Below, one piece after another: positions 43,907-52,762 of a DNA stretch of 58,876 nt; positions within the stretch are counted from its first letter, which is position 1; each line of letters opens with the position of its first letter. The notes below the pieces were generated by a model. That model saw nothing but the letters and a program-made list of their open reading frames with translations. It was not told the DNA's origin and did no database searches. The stretch covers positions 1-58,876 of the forward strand of contig CAKUTI010000009.1 in NCBI GenBank assembly GCA_934691925.1, written 5' to 3'. The stretch is from an uncultured Treponema sp. Lineage in GTDB: Bacteria; Spirochaetota; Spirochaetia; Treponematales; Treponemataceae. A program made the translations under genes and the position numbers.

Positions 43907-44782
43907 TTACTGCATATCCTCAAAAACTGCTTTTAGCTCGTAGACAAACGAGTAAAGGTCGTTGAAAAGCATTTCATTTTTTGAGGCGCAGTCGCCGAAC
44001 AGCTTCATGCTTGCCGCGTTGTCCCGCTCCATTTTCGAGATGCTTTCAAGAACATTCTCAATCTCGCCCGCGTTTGATTCCACGAGAGAAGTTATTCCGC
44101 CCACGCTCTGGTTGTTCTGGTTGTTCATCTGCTTGACGTTTTCAAAACGCTGCATTGTGGCTTGCGCTTCGTCAGAAAGTCTTTTCAAATTTTCAGAATT
44201 TTCCTTCGTGAGCTTTTCAAGATTCGTTATTGAGTCCGCCAAAGTGTCAACATTCCGCTTGATTTCCTCGGAAGTCTTGTCCGTGTCGCCTGAAAGTTTT
44301 TTGACCTCGTTTGCGATAACCCGGAATCCTTTTCCCGCGTTTCCTGCCCGCGCAGCCTCAATTGACGCGTTGAAAGAAAGAAGATTCGTCTGCTGCGAGA
44401 TGTTCTGAATGTCATTTATCTGGCTGCTGATTTTTTTTGCCTGCGAGATAAGGCTTTTGAACTGCTCCTCGTACTGCCGCTGCTCTGAGTCGATTTTGTC
44501 GATTGAAGAGCGGAGACCTTGTATTGCTAAAGTGATTTCGTCAAGACGCTGAATGTTCTGGACTGCGTTTTCTGAAATCTCCTTTGTCTTTGCGCCCATC
44601 GCCTTTGTGCCTTCTTTCAAGTGCGCCATCGCTTCACGCTGGTTTTGCGCCGCTTTTTCCTGATTTTCGCGGCTTCCCAAATATTCACGCAGAAATTCTC
44701 CGCCGATTGCGTCTTTCGCAAGATATGAAATCAAAGTTTCAACAAGTTTTTTTCCGCTTTTTACGAGATTTGTCTGTTCCAT
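43907..44782 (-). CDS. soluble methyl-accepting chemotaxis protein
   Basis: The 291-residue protein has no membrane segment or sensor domain: it is essentially an MCP signalling hairpin. The CheA/CheW-contact tip is intact ([34 protein letters not shown]). The flanks are long coiled coils. It should act in a cytoplasmic chemoreceptor array. It is the second gene of an operon with the FIST sensor (48-base gap), which suggests that the FIST protein supplies ligand sensing. AAGGATT is the probable ribosome-binding site. Confidence 0.9.
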   Translation of the reverse strand: MEQTNLVKSGKKLVETLISYLAKDAIGGEFLREYLGSRENQEKAAQNQREAMAHLKEGTKAMGAKTKEISENAVQNIQRLDEITLAIQGLRSSIDKIDSEQRQYEEQFKSLISQAKKISSQINDIQNISQQTNLLSFNASIEAARAGNAGKGFRVIANEVKKLSGDTDKTSEEIKRNVDTLADSITNLEKLTKENSENLKRLSDEAQATMQRFENVKQMNNQNNQSVGGITSLVESNAGEIENVLESISKMERDNAASMKLFGDCASKNEMLFNDLYSFVYELKAVFEDMQ

Positions 44783-44830
44783 TTTATGAATCCTTTTCTG
44801 ATAGCAAACCGAATTTTCAAAGATTATGAT

Positions 44831-45970
44831 TTATTCTCCGATTGCGACCGTTACGAGAGTCTGGTTGCAGTGGACTTTTCCGAGCTGCTCGCCGTAGCAG
44901 GAGAATCCGCAGAAAGTCGGGAACGCTTTCTTGTATTTTCCGATGATTTTTCCGCTTAGATTTTCACGTGCAAAATACATTGTCCGCGTTATGCAAGACA
45001 TCATCAAAACGAATTTTGGATTTGGAACTGCCGCCTTGATTGCAGAGCAAGTCTCGTCGCATTTTTCTTCCGCGTCTCCAATGTGCATCATTTCAAGCGT
45101 CGAGTTCGGAACAATCCGGGCGAAAGTTGAAATTGAGCGGTCTGCGCCGAATCCTGCCAGAGCCGCAATGTGGAGCGCGCCGTTTATGTGCCTTCCGAAC
45201 GGATTTTCAAAAGTCATATTTTCAGCCTGCCGTTCTGAAACACCGAGCTGCTGCGCGTAGACTTCTTTTGCCGGTCTTCCGTTTATCTTGTAGATTTCGC
45301 GCTTTACCGGGTCTGACTGCGTTACATAAATCGTTTTCCCGGTCGGATTGAAAATATCTTCCTGTCTAAGGTCGAATTTGCACGGAGTTTTCACGAAAAG
45401 CATAACCGCTCCGTCCTGAGTTGTCTTTCCGTTGTAGCTCACGAAAGTTTTCGCCTCTGCTCCTGTGAATCCTGCCGTTCCGCCCGCAAGCTTGAAGTCG
45501 TCATTTTTGATAATCGAGTAGAAATTTGAAAGAATCGTCTCTTCCGCGTTGTAAACGCCGTTTATAAAAGTGATTGCGAACGCGTTTTTATGCGATGACG
45601 AGTCGCCAGGTCTTATTCCGCAAGAGACAAGCGCGTTTTCAATCTCGTCGTTGTATGCAACCGGATATTTGCTTCCGTTTTCAATCAGGACGCCTTTGAC
45701 TTTTGTGCCTGCGTCGCTCATCGTTGTAAGGACAACCGAGTCGTTTTTGAAGCCTGTCATATCGATTTCACCTGCGGTGCTTGTGCCGATAACTTCGCTT
45801 TCCGGGAATTTTTCCTTGATAGCCTGTGAAAGCTCTTCAAAGTTGTAATTTATCGCCGCCATAAAAATCACGGCCTTGTATGTCTTGGAATCGTGTTTTA
45901 ATTGTCTTGCCAAATCTTCCGCCGCGCTGAACGGGTCTGACATTCTTGTTGAAACAACTTCCTGTTCCAT
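44831..45970 (-). CDS. FIST domain sensory protein
   Basis: The 379-residue protein matches the FIST N plus FIST C architecture: VIGTSTAGEIDMTGFKNDSVVL in the N domain, FAITFINGVYNAEETILS and KLAGGTAGFTGAEAKTFVSY in the middle, and a C domain with PFGRHINGALHIAAL and the final FPTFCGFSCYGEQLG. FIST proteins are proposed small-ligand (possibly amino-acid) sensors coupled to signalling. It leads the operon with the soluble MCP. AGGAGA precedes the ATG. Confidence 0.88.
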   Translation of the reverse strand: MEQEVVSTRMSDPFSAAEDLARQLKHDSKTYKAVIFMAAINYNFEELSQAIKEKFPESEVIGTSTAGEIDMTGFKNDSVVLTTMSDAGTKVKGVLIENGSKYPVAYNDEIENALVSCGIRPGDSSSHKNAFAITFINGVYNAEETILSNFYSIIKNDDFKLAGGTAGFTGAEAKTFVSYNGKTTQDGAVMLFVKTPCKFDLRQEDIFNPTGKTIYVTQSDPVKREIYKINGRPAKEVYAQQLGVSERQAENMTFENPFGRHINGALHIAALAGFGADRSISTFARIVPNSTLEMMHIGDAEEKCDETCSAIKAAVPNPKFVLMMSCITRTMYFARENLSGKIIGKYKKAFPTFCGFSCYGEQLGKVHCNQTLVTVAIGE

Positions 45971-46067
45971 TATACTTTTCTCCTGTTGGATGCCATTGAA
46001 AAACCGCTCCTAAAAAACAATGACAAATAATAAGTTGATTTTACACCTGCTTTATGGAATGTTCAAT

Positions 46068-46769
46068 TTATTTTAAGAGTTGTTGCCTTGAAGGAAAATT
46101 CAGCTTGAATGAAAGCGAGACAAGCATATTGTCAAAGCCGTCGCCGCTTGAAATCGAACCGAGCGGAAAATAGATTCTTGACTCAACGCCCGCTTTCCAG
46201 CCGTTAAAAATGCTCCGCGAGTACGAAAAAGCGATTTCAGGATAAATCATATTCATAAAATCGAGAAAATCGCTGTTTATGTCTTTGATGTCGTCTTTCG
46301 CGCTCGTTCCTGTTAGCGGATTCTTGTCGCTTTCTTCCACGCCGTTCGATAAAATTCCGTATCTGAGCAAAAATCCGAGTCCGCCGCCAAGCAAAATGCT
46401 GTTTTTGCCGAAAATCCATTTTTTGCCGCCGCACAAGTCTAGCAAAAATGAAACCGCCGTTGCTGTGCGGTTTTCAACTTCCGCAGGCTTCGCTTCTTCG
46501 CCAGTCCAAAGATAATAGTTTGTGAAAAACGAGATTTTTGTCTGAAAATTGAATGAAGATTCCGGGAAAAAGTCGAATCCGGCTCCGCCTGCGTACATGA
46601 CGGGGCTTGGCGCGCTTTCTGCTGTGGAGTCCGTGTTTACGAGAACCATCGGCCCGAAAGCCAGAAAAAAGCTCGGGGAAAAATCTTTTTTAAAATCGAA
46701 ACCGTGCGCAAGAAAACTGAATGAAAAGAAAAACGCAAAAAATCCGAAAAATCTTTTGAAAGAAATCAT
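46068..46769 (-). CDS. predicted outer-membrane beta-barrel protein
   Basis: About 233 residues with a signal peptide (MISFKRFFGFFAFFFSFSFLAHG, cleavage about residue 23). The rest alternates short amphipathic strands with aromatic ends (SPSFFLAFGPMVLV, FQTKISFFTNYYLW, NGWKAGVESRIYF, MLVSLSFKLNF), as in an 8-10-stranded outer-membrane barrel. No family recognised. The ATG at 46769 is preferred to 46778 because it begins the signal peptide. It starts a few bases after the stop of the upstream lipoprotein gene. Confidence 0.6.
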   Translation of the reverse strand: MISFKRFFGFFAFFFSFSFLAHGFDFKKDFSPSFFLAFGPMVLVNTDSTAESAPSPVMYAGGAGFDFFPESSFNFQTKISFFTNYYLWTGEEAKPAEVENRTATAVSFLLDLCGGKKWIFGKNSILLGGGLGFLLRYGILSNGVEESDKNPLTGTSAKDDIKDINSDFLDFMNMIYPEIAFSYSRSIFNGWKAGVESRIYFPLGSISSGDGFDNMLVSLSFKLNFPSRQQLLK

Positions 46770-46782
46770 AAAATGCAATGAA

Positions 46783-47961
46783 TCAATAGAAGATTTCCGC
46801 CATGTTCACAACGAGAAATCCGCTCCGGCCGGTCTTGTAAAAGTCTGTCTCTTCCCAAGCGACCGCAAGATAATCGCCGCTTATGCAAAAATCTCCGTAG
46901 ACATATTCTGGCGGAAGTTTCGGCAGCCTGAAAGCGACCGTTTTTCCGTTGTTAAGCAAAGTTTTTCCTTTTAGCGAGCCTGAAAAATAAACCGTTCCGT
47001 CGCCGAAAACTGAGCAAATCCAGTCTGGAGTCAAAATCGCGTTCGCCTCGTTTGCGTTCTCGTTTTTGCTTTGTGCGCCGCTGGAAAAATATTCAGGCGA
47101 AGCTCCGCCGTCTTTTCTTAGCGAGACTGAAAAATCAAAATCCGCAGGAATTGAGGAAAGAAGCGTTTTTAAGCGTTCTGGAGCTTTTGAGAAATTCTTT
47201 GGCGAGAGATTTTTTCTGTATTCGTCTTTTGAAATCTCTGAAATTGCGACTTTGCCGTTTTTTGTCGCCGGAGAAAGCGTTGAAAGCTCGCCGTTCGGCT
47301 TCCATTTTATGTATCTGAAATCTGTCCGTCCGTTTTCGCTTGACTTAATGGAAGAAAACCATTCGTTTCCGTCAAAATAAGTTCCCGAGACTTCCGCGTT
47401 CTGAGCGATTTTCAAGTCGCCGTAAGTTATCACAGGAAAAAACATTGAATTTTCAAGAGAAAGACGGATTACGTGGCTTGTCTCGCTTTCGTTTTTATCT
47501 GAAGAAGAAGCCGCCTTCTTATTGAAGAAAGAATTTTTCGCGAGCGTGAAGAAAGGCACGCCGTTTTCAAAGACGAGATTTCCAGCCGTTGTGCCTGAAA
47601 AAAGCTCGGAGTCCTGAATCAGACGAGGCTCGCCGTTTCCGTCAAAAAGAAGGACTCCAAAATGATTCACAAGAAGAAGCCCTTTGCCCGAAGATGTTAC
47701 GTTTCCGTCGCAAATTCGAAGGCTTTCAGTCCACGGCTTTAGCGACAAAATCGGGGACCGCTGCGGCAAATCGGTTTCGTTGTAAGAGCCGTCAGAAAAA
47801 TAATACCATTTGTGGTCGGAAGATTTTTCTGAAAACTCCTGAATTTTTGCCGAATCTAAAGACTCAGCCGCGTTTTTTTTATCTTTGCAGCCTGAAAAGG
47901 CAATCATTGAGGCCGCTGCAAATGCATATGCAAATTTGCAAAAAATTTTAGACAATTCCAT
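46783..47961 (-). CDS. lipoprotein of unknown function
   Basis: The 392-residue protein has a lipoprotein signal ending AFSGC, with the acceptor Cys near residue 25. The mature part starts with a Lys/Asp/Ser-rich tether and then repeated short beta-strand pairs such as GLLLVNHFGVLLFDGNGE and GDGTVYFSGSLKG, suggestive of a propeller-like fold. No family identified. It lies between rnhA and the barrel protein on the same strand with short gaps, and the barrel gene is probably translated from the same mRNA. Confidence 0.65.
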   Translation of the reverse strand: MELSKIFCKFAYAFAAASMIAFSGCKDKKNAAESLDSAKIQEFSEKSSDHKWYYFSDGSYNETDLPQRSPILSLKPWTESLRICDGNVTSSGKGLLLVNHFGVLLFDGNGEPRLIQDSELFSGTTAGNLVFENGVPFFTLAKNSFFNKKAASSSDKNESETSHVIRLSLENSMFFPVITYGDLKIAQNAEVSGTYFDGNEWFSSIKSSENGRTDFRYIKWKPNGELSTLSPATKNGKVAISEISKDEYRKNLSPKNFSKAPERLKTLLSSIPADFDFSVSLRKDGGASPEYFSSGAQSKNENANEANAILTPDWICSVFGDGTVYFSGSLKGKTLLNNGKTVAFRLPKLPPEYVYGDFCISGDYLAVAWEETDFYKTGRSGFLVVNMAEIFY

Positions 47962-47982
47962 AAGCGAATTTTCGGCAGAAAA

Positions 47983-48480
47983 TCACTCAAACTTTGCAAT
48001 TTCTTCCTGGCAGAGCTGGTCGCAGACTTCGTTGTATTCAACGCCGGCGTGTCCTTTTACCCATTTCCATTCAACGTTGAGCGAACTGTTCAAAGCGTCG
48101 AGTTTTTCCCAAAGCTCGCGGTTTAAGACAGGCTTTTTTGCCGCAGTTTTCCAGCCGTTTTTCTTCCAGCCGAAAATCCAGCCAGTGATTCCGTTCTTAA
48201 CATATTGCGAGTCGATGTTCAATTCGATTGGAAGAGAGCGGAGACGCTCCGTGTTGTAGATTGCAGAAAGCGCGCTGATTGCCGCCGTAAGCTCCATTTT
48301 GTTGTTCGTCGTGAGCTTTTCTCCGCCTGAAAGCTGCCGCGCTTCTCCGTCCGCAATGATAACGCAAGCCCATCCGCCCGGTCCCGGATTTCCGTGGCAG
48401 CCGCCGTCAGTGTACACAACAACCGGCTCAGATTTTTTATTTAGAGATGAGAGATTGTCAAAATTGAATTCGTTTTCCAT
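47983..48480 (-). CDS. rnhA: ribonuclease HI
   Basis: Cleaves RNA in RNA/DNA hybrids. The 165-residue protein has the catalytic carboxylates: Asp in VVYTDGGCHGNPGPGGW, Glu in NNKMELTAAISAL, Asp in NIDSQYV, and the last Asp in YNEVCDQLCQ. WVKGHAG carries the conserved His. About 18 N-terminal residues precede the first strand. The ATG at 48480 is chosen over an upstream ATG because it sits six bases behind a TACAAT -10 box and the extra residues look unstructured. Confidence 0.93.
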   Translation of the reverse strand: MENEFNFDNLSSLNKKSEPVVVYTDGGCHGNPGPGGWACVIIADGEARQLSGGEKLTTNNKMELTAAISALSAIYNTERLRSLPIELNIDSQYVKNGITGWIFGWKKNGWKTAAKKPVLNRELWEKLDALNSSLNVEWKWVKGHAGVEYNEVCDQLCQEEIAKFE

Positions 48481-48486
48481 GCGGAA

Positions 48487-48492
48487 ATTGTA
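48487..48492 (-). promoter_or_regulatory. -10 box of rnhA
   Basis: TACAAT on the minus strand, six bases from the rnhA ATG. The -35 is weak (TTTCCC) and there is no Shine-Dalgarno; a leaderless transcript is predicted. Confidence 0.4.
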
Positions 48493-48720
48493 GCAGAAAA
48501 TGCGGAATGGGGAAAAGGAGGGGAGTGGTGGATGGCGGAGAAGAAAAAGTTGTTTGAGCTGCAAGCTCCTTTTTTTTATTGCGAAGCTGTTTGTGTGCTG
48601 GCAGGGGGCTTGTTCAAGCTTATGTTGATCATATGCTTTCTCAGCGCGCTTTTTATGCTTGCGGTGGACTCTTGCAATGCTTGCCTGTAATCCTAGGCTA
48701 GGGAATATGGGTATGATTTT

Positions 48721-48918
48721 AAATTAGCATTATTGATAAATCAAGTTGGAATAAAATATGTTCTAAATTGATTTCATTTTAAACTTAACTTGATTTCACT
48801 TTAAACTAAAATTGACTTCACATTAAAATCAAATTGGATATGCTTTTAATCTAAATTGAAATTATTTTTAACTCAAATTGACTTAAACTTTAATCCAATT
48901 TGGGTTTGCTTCAATATT
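48721..48918. repeat. degenerate 22-bp tandem array, nine units
   Basis: Units start every 22 bases at 48721, 48743, 48765, 48787, 48809, 48831, 48853, 48875 and 48897. The consensus begins AAATTGA and has a TTTAA core near position 14-18, for example AAATTGATTTCATTTTAAAC (48765). Phase is kept exactly despite many substitutions. Confidence 0.8.
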
Positions 48919-49134
48919 GAGTTTGCTATTGAATAAAGACAGGCTTACTGCATTGAGCAGTCAGGCTGAGTCCTATGAAAAACACTGCTGGTTTCGCCTC
49001 TTATACAAGGCTTCTGAGACTTGAAGAAAGACGGTATGGAGACTTTCGTAGGCATTGCGGCAAGCTCAGTAACCGAAAGCTGCGATAACATCTTTCAACT
49101 TTTCGTAATTTAAAAAATCATTTGAATCGCAAAA

Positions 49135-49163
49135 ATGACAAACAATAATTATTTCCCTATAAT
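49135..49163 (+). promoter_or_regulatory. promoter of the type I restriction operon
   Basis: ATGACA (49135-49140; five of six to TTGACA), a 17-base spacer and a perfect TATAAT (49158-49163). It lies about 40 bases before the hsdM ATG, with GGGG at 49193-49196 as ribosome-binding site. Confidence 0.7.
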
Positions 49164-49202
49164 AAAGCAGTTTTATTTATTGTCTTTTTATTGGGGTATT
49201 TT

Positions 49203-50747
49203 ATGTCTGGCATACAGCAGAGGGCGGAATTACAGGCTCAGATTTGGAAGATTGCAAACGAGGTCCGTGGAGCGGTTGACGGCTGGGATTTCAAGCAGTT
49301 TGTTTTGGGAACGCTTTTCTATCGTTTTATAAGCGAGAATTTTTCAGATTACTTTGAGGCTGATGACGAAAGCATTGTATATGCAGACCTTGACGATTCA
49401 ATTATCACTCAGGAAATAAAAGACGATGCAATAAAGACAAAAGGATATTTTATCTATCCGAGCCAGCTTTTTGTTAATGTCGCAAAAAATGCTTATGAGA
49501 ATGAGGCTTTAAATACAGATTTGGCGAAGATATTCTCCGAAATTGAAAAATCCGCAATAGGCTACGATTCTGAGCAGAATATAAAGGGACTTTTTGCTGA
49601 TTTTGACACGACAAGCAACCGGCTTGGAAACACCGTAAAGGAAAAGAACACGAGGCTTGCGGCAGTAATAAAGGGCGTCGCAGGCTTGAATTTCGGCAGT
49701 TTCCACGAAAACCAGATTGACCTTTTTGGCGATGCCTATGAATTCCTGATTTCAAACTACGCGGCAAACGCAGGAAAATCCGGCGGAGAATTCTTCACGC
49801 CTCAGAATGTGTCAAAACTTATCGCACGACTTGCAATGCACAAGCAGGAAAATGTGAACAAGATTTATGACCCGGCCTGCGGCTCAGGCTCGCTTCTTTT
49901 GCAGGCTAAAAAGCAGTTCGAGGAAAACAAAATAGAAGACGGATTTTTCGGACAGGAGATAAACCACACAACATACAACCTTGCCCGGATGAATATGTTC
50001 CTGCACAACATAAACTACAGCAAGTTCAGGATTTCCTTGGGCGACACTCTGATAAATCCGCAGTTCAGGGACGACAAGCCTTTTGATGCGATTGTCTCGA
50101 ATCCGCCGTATTCAATCAACTGGATTGGAAGCGACGACCCCACATTGATAAACGATGACCGCTTTGCTCCGGCAGGAGTTCTAGCCCCAAAATCAAAGGC
50201 GGACTTTGCATTTATTCTTCATTCGCTGAGTTATCTTTCAAGCAAAGGACGGGCTGCGATTGTATGTTTCCCCGGAATTTTCTACCGTGGAGGCGCGGAG
50301 CAGAAAATCAGAAAATATCTTGTGGACTCAAACTTTGTTGAAACCGTAATATCGCTTGCTCCGAATCTTTTCTACGGAACTTCAATTGCCGTGAATATCC
50401 TTGTTCTTTCAAAGCACAAGACTGACAGCAAAATCCAGTTCATAGAAGCCGGCGAGCTTTACAAAAAGGAGACAAACAACAACGTTCTGACCGACGAGCA
50501 TATCAGCAAAATTATAGAAGCGTTTGATTCAAAAAAAGACATCCAGTATTTCTCAAAATCAGCGGAACTTGAAGATGTCGCGAAAAATGACTACAACCTT
50601 TCCGTTTCAAGCTACGTTGAAGCCAAGGACATCCGCGAAAAAATCGACATCAAGGAACTGAACTCAAAAATCAAGGAAATTGTCGCAAGAGAAAATGTTC
50701 TTCGCACTGAGATTGACAAGATTGTTGCGGAGATTGAGGGGGAATAA
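49203..50747 (+). CDS. hsdM: type I restriction-modification DNA methyltransferase subunit
   Basis: N6-adenine methyltransferase that forms the M2S core. The 514-residue protein has an N-terminal helical HsdM domain ([20 protein letters not shown]), AdoMet motif [11 protein letters not shown] at 223-232, catalytic motif [10 protein letters not shown] at 300-307, and a C-terminal helical tail for HsdS contact. The ATG at 49203 follows a GGGG ribosome-binding site; the TTG at 49191 is less likely. Codon use is like the chromosome, unlike the rloA/rloB genes that follow. Type I subunits S and R lie downstream but are separated by accessory genes. Confidence 0.95.
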   Translation: MSGIQQRAELQAQIWKIANEVRGAVDGWDFKQFVLGTLFYRFISENFSDYFEADDESIVYADLDDSIITQEIKDDAIKTKGYFIYPSQLFVNVAKNAYENEALNTDLAKIFSEIEKSAIGYDSEQNIKGLFADFDTTSNRLGNTVKEKNTRLAAVIKGVAGLNFGSFHENQIDLFGDAYEFLISNYAANAGKSGGEFFTPQNVSKLIARLAMHKQENVNKIYDPACGSGSLLLQAKKQFEENKIEDGFFGQEINHTTYNLARMNMFLHNINYSKFRISLGDTLINPQFRDDKPFDAIVSNPPYSINWIGSDDPTLINDDRFAPAGVLAPKSKADFAFILHSLSYLSSKGRAAIVCFPGIFYRGGAEQKIRKYLVDSNFVETVISLAPNLFYGTSIAVNILVLSKHKTDSKIQFIEAGELYKKETNNNVLTDEHISKIIEAFDSKKDIQYFSKSAELEDVAKNDYNLSVSSYVEAKDIREKIDIKELNSKIKEIVARENVLRTEIDKIVAEIEGE

Positions 50748-50858
50748 TTGTCTTAGATGGTAAAAATACGATTAAATTTGCAAAAAATATGCAAATTTGA
50801 TAACAAAATCGATGTGCTATGCCGATATTGGTTATAAGAACTATAAAATGAGGAATAT

Positions 50859-52124
50859 ATGATTTTAGAATATTCAATCACAAATACATATTCAATTGGA
50901 GAAAAACAAACCATTAGTTTTGAACCGACTACTTATGATGAAGAAAATAAAAATCATTATATTGATGTTAATGGAACAAAAATATTAAAACTTGCCTGTA
51001 TTTATGGTTCAAATGCAGCTGGAAAAACAAATATGGCTGTGGCTCTAAATTTCTATTTACGTTTTATGGCTTATTCATTTTATACTACAAAGCCAGAAGA
51101 GAAAATTCCATTTGTACCGTATTTTTTTGAAACAGAAAATCTTGATGATGTTTGTGGAGAATTCGATTTAGTTTTTTTTGCATACAGCACAGAAGAAAAA
51201 AAATATATAAAATATCACTATTATTTAAGAATCAATAGAAATGAGGTTTTGGAAGAGTCCTTAAATTATTATCCTAAAAAATTGCCGCGCCTGATATTCA
51301 ACAGAAATAAAATGAATATTGAATGGGGAAACTCTGTGAAAGGAGCAAAAAAAGCAATAGAAGATATTCTTATTTCCAACTGTTCTTTAATTTCTGCAAG
51401 TTCTAAAACAAAAATTTCTGTCCTTAATGATGTATTTTTTTATATTGTTAATAGATATAAAGGCTTTTTTAGCCCTTTTAATAATGAAATCCCACAATCT
51501 TTGCTTGAAAAACTTGATAATGATGAATCCTTGAAAAACAAGGCAACTGGTTTTCTTTCATTTGCTGATTTCGGTTCTATATCAGATATTTCAATAAAAA
51601 AAGAAATCAAAGAGTCGAATGGAAATTTGTCATTAACTGCTTCAAATAATAAAGAAAAAACTAATAGAAGAGCTTCACTGGTGCATAAATATAATCAAAA
51701 AGAATATCCATTGCCATTGGGGCTTGAATCTGCTGGTACAATAAGAGTCTTGGAGCTGATAGAGCCACTGGTGAATTCGAGCGAATCTAGTTTGACGATT
51801 ATAGATGAAATAGAGGCATCGTTGCACCAAGACTTAATAGAAGCCTTTTTAAGATTATTTTTGGAATTGTCTAAAAATGCTCAATTGCTTTTTACAACCC
51901 ACAATCAGGAATTATTAGATTCTGGATTAATTTTAGATGATGAGGTTTGGTTCTGTACAAAGACTCAAAATGGAAACAGTGTGTATAATTCTATTTCGGA
52001 TTTTAAAGGCTTTAGAAAAGAAGTCTCCCGAAAAAAACTGTATCAGGCAGGAAAATTTGGCGGTTTACCAAACATTGATATTCAAGGTCTAAAGGAGTTG
52101 TTCTATGGCAAGAAGAAAGATTAG
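50859..52124 (+). CDS. rloA: RloA/AbiLi-like AAA ATPase
   Basis: The 421-residue protein has an ABC/SMC-like ATPase core: Walker A GSNAAGKT at 50-57, and Walker B SLTIIDEIEASLH with Asp316-Glu317, followed by a LLFTTHNQELLDS His-switch. This is the architecture of RloA, AbiLi and related OLD-like defence ATPases. It overlaps rloB by 20 bases and should form a two-gene module with it. The DNA is very AT-rich (a sample of 60 bases near 51200 has about 20% G+C), far from hsdM and hsdR, so the module was probably acquired separately. Confidence 0.85.
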   Translation: MILEYSITNTYSIGEKQTISFEPTTYDEENKNHYIDVNGTKILKLACIYGSNAAGKTNMAVALNFYLRFMAYSFYTTKPEEKIPFVPYFFETENLDDVCGEFDLVFFAYSTEEKKYIKYHYYLRINRNEVLEESLNYYPKKLPRLIFNRNKMNIEWGNSVKGAKKAIEDILISNCSLISASSKTKISVLNDVFFYIVNRYKGFFSPFNNEIPQSLLEKLDNDESLKNKATGFLSFADFGSISDISIKKEIKESNGNLSLTASNNKEKTNRRASLVHKYNQKEYPLPLGLESAGTIRVLELIEPLVNSSESSLTIIDEIEASLHQDLIEAFLRLFLELSKNAQLLFTTHNQELLDSGLILDDEVWFCTKTQNGNSVYNSISDFKGFRKEVSRKKLYQAGKFGGLPNIDIQGLKELFYGKKKD

Positions 52125-52731
52125 AACTCCTGCATATAAGACAATTCTTCTTGTTGTTGAAGGAGAGACTGAGCAGATTTATTTTGAACGGTTAAAGGCT
52201 TTTGAAAAATATCCGAACTTACGAATAAAACCTGAGATGCCAAAGCATAGTAACATTGGTACGTTGCTTGATTTTGCGAAAAAAGAAGCTAAGTCAAAAG
52301 CTTATGATGCAGTGTGGCTCTTGTTTGACAGGGATGTTTTAAAGACGCAAAACATTTCCAAAGACATTCTAAAACAGATAAATGATAAAAACACTATGGC
52401 TAAATTAAAAATAAATTTGGCGGATTCGTTTCCATGTTTTGAAGTCTGGTTTTTACTGCATTATTGTTTGCCAAAGCAATATTACAGTTCTCAGAATGAA
52501 TTGATAAAAGATTTATGCAAATGTCTGCCTTCATATACTAAAAATAATGTCTGGTTGTCTAGAAATGATATTTATAAACTGTTAAAGGACAGAATTGATA
52601 ACGCATATATAAATTCACAAAAACTTCGTTTAAGAAATGCTGGCTTTGATTCAATAGAATCTACAATGTGCAATGTTGATTTATTAATGAAAGAAATTTC
52701 AAGCCTCGCAGAATCAAATAATAATCTATAA
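52105..52731 (+). CDS. rloB: RloB/AbiLii-like TOPRIM protein
   Basis: The 208-residue protein starts with the RloB pattern: LLVVEGETEQIYFERL with Glu19, then WLLFDRDV with Asp75 and Asp77, the E...DxD set of a TOPRIM-like nuclease site. The middle FPCFEVWFLLHY segment is also typical of RloB. In AbiL-like and PARIS-like systems an ATPase and a TOPRIM partner together cause abortive infection; the same mechanism is inferred here, not shown. Start overlaps rloA by 20 bases. Very AT-rich like rloA. Confidence 0.83.
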   Translation: MARRKIRTPAYKTILLVVEGETEQIYFERLKAFEKYPNLRIKPEMPKHSNIGTLLDFAKKEAKSKAYDAVWLLFDRDVLKTQNISKDILKQINDKNTMAKLKINLADSFPCFEVWFLLHYCLPKQYYSSQNELIKDLCKCLPSYTKNNVWLSRNDIYKLLKDRIDNAYINSQKLRLRNAGFDSIESTMCNVDLLMKEISSLAESNNNL

Positions 52732-52762
52732 ATTGCAATTTTGATAAAAAGGAAACTGACAA

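Larger units (their letters stand above)
48565..49202. other. long intergenic region upstream of the defence island
   Basis: No convincing gene. 48556-48578 holds a small hairpin GAGCT-GCA-AGCTC followed by a T-run. 48721-48918 is a 22-bp tandem array. 48960-49090 is moderately GC-rich and can form a hairpin (CTTTCG...CGAAAG) but has no frame longer than about 25 codons. 49135-49163 is the hsdM promoter. Confidence 0.65.

Noticed and set aside
48481..48564. N-terminal extension of RNase HI
   Set aside because: The extra 28 residues would cover the TACAAT -10 box and have no RNase H similarity.
50859..52731. PARIS (AriA-AriB) defence system
   Set aside because: The ATPase-TOPRIM pairing is similar, but the second protein matches the RloB/AbiLii pattern rather than the DUF4435 type of AriB.
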